DNA from: Streptomyces sp. P9-A2
GTDB lineage: Bacteria > Actinomycetota > Actinomycetes > Streptomycetales > Streptomycetaceae
Direction: 5' to 3'
Assembly (NCBI RefSeq): GCF_036634175.1
Contig: NZ_JAZIFX010000001.1
Location: 6,820,001-6,884,000, forward strand
Length of the DNA: 64,000 nt
The notes beneath the pieces are model-generated. The model saw nothing but the letters and a program-made list of their open reading frames with translations. It ran no database searches and had not been told where the DNA came from. Each line of letters opens with the position of its first letter. Position 1 is the stretch's first letter. Shown here piece by piece: positions 58,199-64,000 of the stretch. A program made the position numbers and the translations under genes.

Positions 58199-59337
58199 GC
58201 GGCCTCACCGGTCCGCTCCGGAGCGACGCCCGACGCCCGTTCGACCAGCGCGGCGAACTCCCGCCGTACGGCGGGGTCCGCACCGGTCCCCGCGAAGTGC
58301 CGCAGGCTCGTCGCAGCCAGCTCCGTGATCCTGTCCTCCACGACCGTCCACGCACCGGTCCGCTCCAGTGCCGTCCTCATCCGCTCCACGGTCTCGTCCG
58401 AACGGGCGCAGGCGTGCGGACCGAGCACGTCGGCCGCCTCCCGGTCCCCGGAGGCCTCCGCGAGCCGGAGGCCGACGGCGAGCAGGTAGGTCAGCTTGCG
58501 GGTCCGCAGGTCGTCACCGGCCGGTTTGCCCGTCAGGTCCGGGTCGCCGAAGGCGCCGAGGAGGTCGTCGCGGAGCTGGAAGGCCAGCCCCGCACACCGC
58601 CCGGCGGAACGCAGCGCGTCCAGGGTCTGCGTGTCGGCGCCGGCCAGGGACGCGCCCAGTGCCAGCGGGCGCTCGACCGTGTACAGGGCGCTCTTGAGCG
58701 TGGCGATGCCCACCGCCTCGTCGACACCGGACAATCCGGCGGCCTGCGCGTGGATGTCCCGGTACTGCCCCGCGACCATCTCGCCGCGCATCGCCCGCCA
58801 CTCGCGGTACAGCTGCGGGCCGTACGGTGAGCCGAGCGCCGTCTCGGTCAGCAGATCGTCCGCCCAGACCAGGGCCAGGTCACCGGCGAGTACCGCGGCG
58901 GATGCCGCGAACGCTTCGGGCGGACCCGTCATCCGCGCGGCGCGGTGCATGGCGGCGAGGTCGACGTGCACCGCGGGCGCGCCCCGGCGCAGCGGCGAAC
59001 CGTCCATGACGTCGTCGTGGATGAGAGCGCATGCCTGCACCAGCTCGAGCGCGACTCCCGTCCGCAGGAGCGCCGTCGCGTCGCCCGAGCCGCCCGCCGC
59101 CCGCCAGCCGCACCACGCGAACGCCGTGCGCAGCCGTTTCCCGCCCCGCCGGACGAACGCGGTGACCCGGCCGGCGACGTCACGCGCGAACAGCGGGTCC
59201 ACGTCACGGGCCCGGCACAGTTCCTCGTCGAGGACGTGCCCGAGCTCCGCCTCGACGGCGCGGACGGTGTCGAGAGCCGTGAGCGGACCGTCGACGGGCC
59301 CGGTCGGTTCGGCCACGGTGGGCCCGAGTCCCCACAT
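58195..59337 (-). CDS. crtE: Geranylgeranyl diphosphate synthase
   Basis: 380 aa from the ATG at 59337 (AGAGG 6 nt upstream; the GTG at 59370 has no ribosome-binding site). trans-isoprenyl diphosphate synthase: RRGGKRLRTAFAWCGW, first Asp-rich motif CALIHDDVMDGSPLRRGAPAVH, GQYRDIHAQ, and second motif AFQLRDDLLGAFGDPDLTGKPAGDDLRTRK. First gene of crtE-crtI-crtB-Rieske. The promoter must lie in the 59.34-59.69 kb gap. Confidence 0.93.
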   Translation of the reverse strand: MWGLGPTVAEPTGPVDGPLTALDTVRAVEAELGHVLDEELCRARDVDPLFARDVAGRVTAFVRRGGKRLRTAFAWCGWRAAGGSGDATALLRTGVALELVQACALIHDDVMDGSPLRRGAPAVHVDLAAMHRAARMTGPPEAFAASAAVLAGDLALVWADDLLTETALGSPYGPQLYREWRAMRGEMVAGQYRDIHAQAAGLSGVDEAVGIATLKSALYTVERPLALGASLAGADTQTLDALRSAGRCAGLAFQLRDDLLGAFGDPDLTGKPAGDDLRTRKLTYLLAVGLRLAEASGDREAADVLGPHACARSDETVERMRTALERTGAWTVVEDRITELAATSLRHFAGTGADPAVRREFAALVERASGVAPERTGEAA

Positions 59338-59690
59338 ACACAACCTCTTCTCACTCTCGGTCACCTGCACACCAGTGCTTCTGCCGGGTGCCCTTGTGTG
59401 GATGCGCTGATTCCTTCCCGTTACGGGGTCGGTCCCGGAGGACAGTCACTCCACCGGCCCAGCGGCGTGGGCGGCATGGCGGTATGTCACCTCGGGCGCG
59501 CTCCCGACGGCGCGCCCGTGCGAGGCCGGTGAGCCGGTCCGGCCGGCGGCCCCGGTCGGGCGGCCCCGGTCGGGCGGTGAGCCGGTCCGTGGCACGAGGC
59601 CACCGACGCCGACCCCGGCGGTCACGTCGGTGGGCCCGCCGCTCCCGGCCGGCCGCGCCCGCGAGCCCGGCATGGTCCGAACGGGAGGCT
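59338..59690. promoter_or_regulatory. Upstream region of crtE
   Basis: 353 bp without a gene. On the minus strand the ~90 bp before crtE contain GTAACGGGAAGGAATCAGC and GCATCCACAC, candidates for an ECF-type promoter; GCGCATCCAC also occurs before the SDR-crtYTU operon (about 50056). The distal half has two 16-bp direct repeats of GGCCCCGGTCGGGCGG (about 59546-59578) flanked by repeated GTGAGCCGGTCCG. No vegetative -35/-10 is evident. Confidence 0.4.
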
Positions 59691-60584
59691 CTAACGGCGC
59701 GGAGGGCGGGAGCCGGCCTGGTCGGCCCGGCCGCCGGCACCGAGCAGCCCCGTGGCCTCGAACGGCTGCTCGGCGGCGAGACGAGGCAGTTCACGCCGCG
59801 ACAGCATCGTCACCACAGGGGGCATCGCGGCGCGCACGAGTTGGGCCGACCGCAGCCAGCGGGGCACGTAGACGGACGGCCGGCGCCGTTCGATCGCGGT
59901 GACCAGCCGGCCGGCCACGTACTCGACGGGGTACACCTTGCGCGCCGGTGGCGGCATATGGCCCCGTAGCTCCCGCAGCACCGCGTACGCGTCGGCGTCG
60001 CGGATCATGTCGGTGTCCGTCCAGTTGATGTAGGCGATCCCGACCCCCACACGCCGGTGGGCCACCTCCGCCTGCAGCGCGTGGGCGAACGACTCGACCC
60101 CCGCCTTCGACGCGCAGTACGCGCTCATCATCGGGGCCGTGCCGATGGACGCGAGCGACGCGACCTGGAGAAAGTAGCCCCGGGTCTCGAACAGGTCATC
60201 GAGGAACGTCCGGGCCGTGACGGCGCTGCCGATCAGGTTCACCTCGACCACCCGACGCCAGCTCGTGGGATCGGACTCGGCGAACGGGCCTCCCTCGGCC
60301 ACTCCCGCGTTGGCGACCACGACGGAAGGAGGCCCGAGCCGCACACGGATCTCCGCGGCTGCCCGGGCCATGCCCCGGTCGTCCGTGACGTCGACCTCCC
60401 AGCACTCGGACACACCCGCAGGCAGGGAATCCCTGACCCGGGCCAGTGTTCTCTCCTCACGCCCGAGCAGCGCCACCCGCGTACCCCGGCCGGCCAGATC
60501 CCGTGCCATCGCCGCACCCAGACCGCGTGCCGCTCCGGTCACGACGGCTGTCCGCCCGTGCAGCGGGCTCTCGGCGACCGGCAT
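59691..60584 (-). CDS. Short-chain dehydrogenase/reductase
   Basis: 297 aa from the ATG at 60584 (AGAGGAA at 7 nt); the earlier frame to 60620 has no Shine-Dalgarno. Classical SDR: VVTGAARGLGAAMARDLAGRG, VVANAGVAEGG, catalytic Ser in VASLASIG and YCASKAGVESFAHAL. The C-terminal ~60 residues (VYVPRWLRSAQLVRAAMPPV) are hydrophobic and may bind the membrane. It lies upstream of crtE on the same strand but 353 bp away, so it need not belong to the carotenoid operon. Confidence 0.87.
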   Translation of the reverse strand: MPVAESPLHGRTAVVTGAARGLGAAMARDLAGRGTRVALLGREERTLARVRDSLPAGVSECWEVDVTDDRGMARAAAEIRVRLGPPSVVVANAGVAEGGPFAESDPTSWRRVVEVNLIGSAVTARTFLDDLFETRGYFLQVASLASIGTAPMMSAYCASKAGVESFAHALQAEVAHRRVGVGIAYINWTDTDMIRDADAYAVLRELRGHMPPPARKVYPVEYVAGRLVTAIERRRPSVYVPRWLRSAQLVRAAMPPVVTMLSRRELPRLAAEQPFEATGLLGAGGRADQAGSRPPRR

Positions 60585-60840
60585 GGACGGTTCCTCTCCC
60601 GCGGTGGCGTCCCCCTGCACTCACGGTAGGGCCGGCCGCCGCCGTCGGCATGCGGGGCGCCGTCGCACCGGCTGCTTCGCCCCGCCCTCGGGTCCGGTGA
60701 CGTGCGGGCCAGGACACCGGGCCACCGGGCCCGAGGTCGTGCATCGGCACGGGCGGCAGGGGTGAACTCACCACGGCCCGCAGGACAACGCGGGAATCAG
60801 TCGCACGACGGCCGCCGAAGCCGCTGCGCGATGTCTGCCG

Positions 60841-61056
60841 TCACTTTTCGTAGGTGGACAGGGCCAGCCCGAGGGCGAAGAACGTGGGGGCCCACTCACC
60901 GACGAAGATGCCCAGGCGGTCGGCGCGTTCCTCGCCCTTCTTCTCCACGCTCAGGGAAGCGCACCAGGTGATGACGGACATGCCGATGGAGATGAAGCCG
61001 GCGGTGTAGGCGTGCTCGGCACGGATACCGGATTCGTGCAGCTTCTTGACGATCAT
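60841..61056 (-). CDS. Small membrane protein, 71 aa
   Basis: ATG at 61056. Sequence MIVKKLHESGIRAEHAYTAG, then a membrane helix (FISIGMSVITWCASLSV), a charged loop (EKKGEERADRLG) and a second helix (IFVGEWAPTFFALGLALS). It is a conserved-looking hypothetical; function is unknown. Confidence 0.65.
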   Translation of the reverse strand: MIVKKLHESGIRAEHAYTAGFISIGMSVITWCASLSVEKKGEERADRLGIFVGEWAPTFFALGLALSTYEK

Positions 61057-61398
61057 GAAGGATCTCGGCTTTCGGGAGGCGGGGACGGGCTCTGCCGTCC
61101 ATCCCATCCGGGCACACCGGGTGACGCGCCCGGATGACGGCCATGCGGCCCAACGAATCCACCCGCTTCCGATCCCACCGCCGGTCGGTGTAACCCGGGA
61201 CGGTTCTTGCGAGGCTGGAGACGACACCGTTCCGTCACCCGAGGCGATCGGGACCGCTTCTCCCTTCTGCCGGCCCGACAGGGCGACGCGTCCGATGGCC
61301 CGTTCCCTCCATATTTCACTTATCGTGACTGGTCACGGATTGACTCTCGCCGTGGCGGTTCCCAAGCTGGTACGGGGGCCGCGAAAGGGGCCGTAGCC
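61057..61398. promoter_or_regulatory. Divergent promoter region with a 14-bp palindrome
   Basis: 342 bp, lower GC than the surroundings. CGTGAC-TG-GTCACG (61324-61337) is a perfect palindrome immediately before TTGACT (61340-61345), a -35 candidate for the phosphatase gene. No clean -10 at 17-18 nt can be named. The reverse direction serves the small membrane protein. Confidence 0.45.
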
Positions 61399-62634
61399 GT
61401 GAGTGGTGGGCAGAGTGAACTTCCCAGGCTGCTGACGGCAGCGGAGACGGCGGCGCCGGTGGAGGCCGTCGACGTGGTCGCCGAGTACCTGTGGCGGCGC
61501 TTCGGAGCCACGAAGGTCTCTTTCCTCATCGTGGACCTGACGGGGAGGTCGGTGGCGCGGTTGTCCACCTCCGATACCGCGGAGGGTGGGCGAGAAGCGG
61601 AGCGGATCCCCATGCCCGGCAGCGTCTACGAGAAGGTGATCCGCACCCAGCGGCTGTATCGGGAGGCGACCGGCCGGGGACAGCGGGTGATCGTGCCGGT
61701 CACCAACCGGGGGGACGCGATCGGGCTGCTCGAACTGCTCCTGCCGGCCGACGCGGACGCCGACGTCCTCGACGCGGTCGGGGAAGCCGGACATATCCTG
61801 GCCTACGTCGTGATCGCCAACGGGCACTTCACCGACCTCTACATCTGGGGAAAACGCTCCAGGCCCCCCACCCTGGCAGCAGAAATCCAGTACCAGCTGC
61901 TGCCTCCCTCGCTGTCGTGCGAGGCCGCACAGTTCACTCTGTGCGGGAGCCTGGAGCCCTCCGAAGACCTCAGTGGAGACACCTTCGACTACACACTGGA
62001 CCACGACACACTGCACTTGTCGGTGACCGACCCCATGGGCCACGACATCGGTGCCGCGCTGGCCGCCACGGTCCTGGTGGGCGCGCTGCGCGGCGCCCGC
62101 CGCGCAGGAGCAGACCTGGCAGACCAGGCCCACCTGGCAGACCAGGCCCTGGCCGACTACGGACACGGCCACGCCACCGGGCAGCTGCTGCGTATCAACC
62201 TTCATACCGGGCAGGCCCAGATGGTCAACGCCGGCCACCCCTGGCCACTGCGCCTACGCGAGGGGGCCGCGGAGGAGATCACCTGCGAAGTGGACCATCC
62301 CTTCGGGCTGTCCGCGCTCGCGTCCCGCCCCTACCGGGTTCAGGACATCGATCTGCGACCCGGTGACCGTCTGCTCATGCTGACCGACGGCATGCTCGAA
62401 CGTCATGGGGAGAAGGTCGACCTGCCCGACCTGCTCGAGCGCACCCGGAACCTGCACCCGCGGGAGACCGCGCTGATACTGACGTCCGCGGTACGGGACG
62501 CCGCCCCCGGCGGCCGGCTCGAAGACGATGCCACCGTGATGTGCCTGGACTGGCACGGTCCCCAGGAGATCCAGCGGCACGTCAGCTCCGGTGCGGACGT
62601 GCGGCAGGCCTCACCCGGCCGCACGATGCGATAA
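61399..62634 (+). CDS. GAF-SpoIIE PP2C-type serine/threonine phosphatase
   Basis: 411 aa. GAF-like sensor at about 15-165 (VSFLIVDLTGRSVARLSTSD; RVIVPVTNRGDAIGLLELLL), then a SpoIIE/RsbU PP2C domain: LAAEIQYQLLPP linker, DLSGDTFDYTLDHDTLHLSV, DPMGHDIGAALAATVLVG (metal Asp; the motif usually reads DxxGHG), MLTDGMLERHG and LEDDATVMCLDW. Such phosphatases dephosphorylate anti-sigma-factor antagonists in stress-sigma switches. GTG at 61399 has AAAGGGG at 9 nt. No cognate kinase is adjacent. Confidence 0.85.
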   Translation: MSGGQSELPRLLTAAETAAPVEAVDVVAEYLWRRFGATKVSFLIVDLTGRSVARLSTSDTAEGGREAERIPMPGSVYEKVIRTQRLYREATGRGQRVIVPVTNRGDAIGLLELLLPADADADVLDAVGEAGHILAYVVIANGHFTDLYIWGKRSRPPTLAAEIQYQLLPPSLSCEAAQFTLCGSLEPSEDLSGDTFDYTLDHDTLHLSVTDPMGHDIGAALAATVLVGALRGARRAGADLADQAHLADQALADYGHGHATGQLLRINLHTGQAQMVNAGHPWPLRLREGAAEEITCEVDHPFGLSALASRPYRVQDIDLRPGDRLLMLTDGMLERHGEKVDLPDLLERTRNLHPRETALILTSAVRDAAPGGRLEDDATVMCLDWHGPQEIQRHVSSGADVRQASPGRTMR

Positions 62635-62663
62635 CCGATAACCGATAACCGATAACCGATGAC
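62630..62663. repeat. Heptanucleotide tandem repeat at the phosphatase stop
   Basis: ATAACCG repeated four times (62630-62657), then ATGACCG. The TAA in the first unit is the phosphatase stop codon. Gain or loss of units would not alter the protein but would alter the 3' end. Confidence 0.85.
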
Positions 62664-62750
62664 CGCCGTGAGCGACCCGTGGCGCTTCACGACCGCGGGC
62701 CGGCTGACGGAGGAGGCCGCCTGCCGGCGGCCGAGCAGGCGGGAGGGTCC

Positions 62751-62924
62751 GTGGTGATGCCGGCGCGGTGGCTCGGGCGCTCCTCGCCGGCCGTCACGCT
62801 CGGTTACCACGCTCACTTCATGCCGGAGGCCGGGAGTAAGGGGCGCACGATGATCGACGGGCTGCTCGGGGAGGCGGGAGACCAGTGCGCCGGCCGAAAC
62901 TCCCCAGATTCTCCCCAGGGCTGA
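62751..62924 (+). pseudogene. C-terminal relic of a tyrosine site-specific integrase
   Basis: About 55 codons: ARWLGRSSPAVTLGYHAHFM, then PEAGSKGRTMIDGLLGEAGD and GRNSPDSPQG, with a normal stop at 62922-62924. This is the last part of actinophage/ICE tyrosine integrases, including the box II His-x-x-x-Tyr region (TLGYHAHF). Upstream sequence (62664-62750) is unrelated and no start or catalytic Arg remains. No tRNA gene was recognised nearby. It probably marks a past integrative element. Confidence 0.7.
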
Positions 62925-63003
62925 TCGTGGCCGATTCCCCGGAACACGGGGGTCTTGGAGAGGTCATGGATTGCAAGGCCAAGGGATCGCGTAGCCTGGC
63001 GAA

Positions 63004-63918
63004 ATGTTGACCGAGGTCACCGCTACCCGCTACATCACACCTCTGAGGTCCGGCGGTTCCGTGCCCGGGGTGTTCGAGGCCGACGACCTGGGCACCTACG
63101 TCGTGAAGTTCACGGGGTCCGCGCAGGGGCGCAAGGCACTGGTCGCCGAGGTGATCGTCGGGGAACTGGCCCGTGCGCTGGGGCTGCGGTTCCCGGAACT
63201 GGTGCTGGTGGACTTCGATCCGGCGATCGCCGACAGCGAGCCGCACCAGGAGGTGCGGGAGCTGCACGCGGCCAGTGCCGGGATCAACCTGGGCATGGAC
63301 TATCTGCCGGGGGCGCGGGACTTCACGCCCGAGGTCGCCGAGGTCTTTCCCGTCGACCCGGTGGAGGCCGGGCGGATCGTCTGGCTGGACGCGCTCACGG
63401 TGAACGTGGACCGGACCGTCCACAGCTCCAATCTGATGGTCTGGCCGACGCTCGGCGTCGCGCCGCCCCGGCTGTGGCTCATCGACCACGGGGCCGCGCT
63501 CGTCTTCCACCACCGCTGGGACACGTCCGACCCGACCAAGGCGTACGACTTCCGCCACCACGCCCTCGGCGGTCACGGGCCCGACGTCCGCGCCGCCGAC
63601 GCCGAACTCGCGCCGAAGGTGACCGAGGAACTGCTGCGGACCATCACCGCCGAGGTGCCCGACGCCTGGCTCGCCGGGGAGCCGGACTTCGCGACGCCCG
63701 ACGAGGCCCGCGAGGCGTACGCGGGGTATCTGTACGCGCGGGCGCGTGCCTCGGCCCAGTGGCTGCCGACCGATTTCCCCGGCGCGGAGGAACTGGCCGA
63801 GGAGAACGCACGCCGGGCGGCGCGGACCCGGCAGGGGCGCCCGGCGTGGCTCAAGAACGTTCCCGATCTGCACGGCAGGCCCGCGGCGGAGCAGGACTGG
63901 TCGGTACACCTGGGTTGA
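63004..63918 (+). CDS. HipA-like kinase family protein
   Basis: 304 aa. Ser/Thr-kinase-fold protein of the HipA family kinases of actinobacteria. YVVKFTGSAQGRKALVAEVIVGELAR has the ATP-site Lys and Glu; DALTVNVDRTVHSSNLMVWP is the catalytic loop (Asn-x-Asp-Arg...Asn) and LWLIDHGAALVFHH the metal Asp. A TAGCCT -10-like hexamer (62992-62997) ends 6 nt before the ATG, suggesting a leaderless message. In relatives a DUF3037 gene follows; here an IS right end begins at 63915 and itself supplies the TGA stop. Confidence 0.78.
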   Translation: MLTEVTATRYITPLRSGGSVPGVFEADDLGTYVVKFTGSAQGRKALVAEVIVGELARALGLRFPELVLVDFDPAIADSEPHQEVRELHAASAGINLGMDYLPGARDFTPEVAEVFPVDPVEAGRIVWLDALTVNVDRTVHSSNLMVWPTLGVAPPRLWLIDHGAALVFHHRWDTSDPTKAYDFRHHALGGHGPDVRAADAELAPKVTEELLRTITAEVPDAWLAGEPDFATPDEAREAYAGYLYARARASAQWLPTDFPGAEELAEENARRAARTRQGRPAWLKNVPDLHGRPAAEQDWSVHLG

Positions 63919-64000
63919 ATCCTCCCCTCCCTGAAGGGAAGGGGATTCCTGGCTCAGGCCGCCTCCCGGAGCAGCGCTCCGGGAGGTCTTCCGCCATCGG
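63915..64000 (-). mobile_element. Right end of a second IS200/IS605-type element (runs off window)
   Basis: On the minus strand the sequence ends GAAT-CCCCTTCCCT-tc-AGGGAGGGG-AGGATTCAA: GAAT at the foot of a hairpin and TCAA at the tip, the same rule as the right end at 14460-14493. An 11-bp perfect hairpin (63962-63972 with 63976-63986, loop AGC) lies farther in, where the omega-RNA hairpin is expected. One minus frame reads GGRPPGALLREAA-stop (TGA at 63956-63954), a possible tnpB C-terminus. No transposase is visible within the window. Confidence 0.7.

Noticed and set aside
62664..63003. tRNA gene or att site next to the integrase relic
   Set aside because: No cloverleaf or 3' tRNA-like segment could be found by eye in this stretch or elsewhere in the window.

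Overview
The window is high-GC actinobacterial DNA, almost certainly from a Streptomyces chromosome. The evidence is very strong third-position G/C bias, GTG starts, short ATGA/GTGA gene overlaps, likely leaderless genes, and the gene families present: a LitR-type B12 photoreceptor regulator, an isorenieratene-type crt cluster, IclR-controlled purine catabolism and IucA/IucC siderophore synthetases. All calls come from reading the sequence; no searches were run.

Region by region. 1-4.2 kb: three-subunit xanthine dehydrogenase-type molybdenum hydroxylase. 4.2-10 kb: small ORFs, an AlkZ-like protein, a tiny minus-strand transcription unit (20-codon ORF with its own promoter and a shared terminator), and a large LuxR (LAL) regulator. 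10.2-15 kb: an acyl-CoA synthetase, then a second AMP-ligase gene that has lost its middle and carries an IS200/IS605 element with intact tnpA and tnpB. 15-17 kb: two GNAT acetyltransferases and a zinc-ribbon protein. 17-21.2 kb: glyoxylate-to-glycerate genes; gcl has lost its conserved C-terminus, glxR carries a 1-bp frameshift, and hyi is intact. 21.4-23.5 kb: a spermidine-synthase-like relic and RNase J. 24.2-28.3 kb: purine catabolism (thiamine-binding-like protein, HTH protein, OHCU decarboxylase, HIU hydrolase, uricase, 8-oxoguanine deaminase-type amidohydrolase). 28.3-28.9 kb: decayed alpha-amylase and membrane-protein ends. 30.2-32.7 kb: an IclR regulator and an MFS permease. A TTCC-N7-GGAA-like operator precedes gcl and hyi, with a partial copy before iclR, suggesting one IclR regulon.

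32.7-44.5 kb: aminotransferase divergent from an HxlR regulator, a von Willebrand A (VWA) secreted pair, two divergent IucA/IucC synthetases, a frameshifted GNAT gene, small membrane proteins, a Tat-exported metallophosphoesterase with a LamG-like domain, and dps.

44.7-60.6 kb is the most coherent block. A minus-strand operon encodes an ECF sigma factor, a DUF4397 surface protein, a class F sortase and a zinc anti-sigma factor. It diverges from litR (B12-binding MerR) across repeated TGCGTC motifs. Then come a litQ-like oxidoreductase, an SDR, crtY-crtT-crtU (plus strand) and, converging on them, crtE-crtI-crtB and a Rieske protein (minus strand). Together these make GGPP, phytoene, lycopene, beta-carotene and probably aromatic isorenieratene under light/B12 control. 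A 193-bp terminal-inverted-repeat element lies exactly between the two convergent operons. The right end of the window holds an SDR, a small membrane protein, a GAF-SpoIIE phosphatase, a tyrosine-integrase relic, a HipA-like kinase, and the right end of a second IS200/IS605 element that runs off the window.
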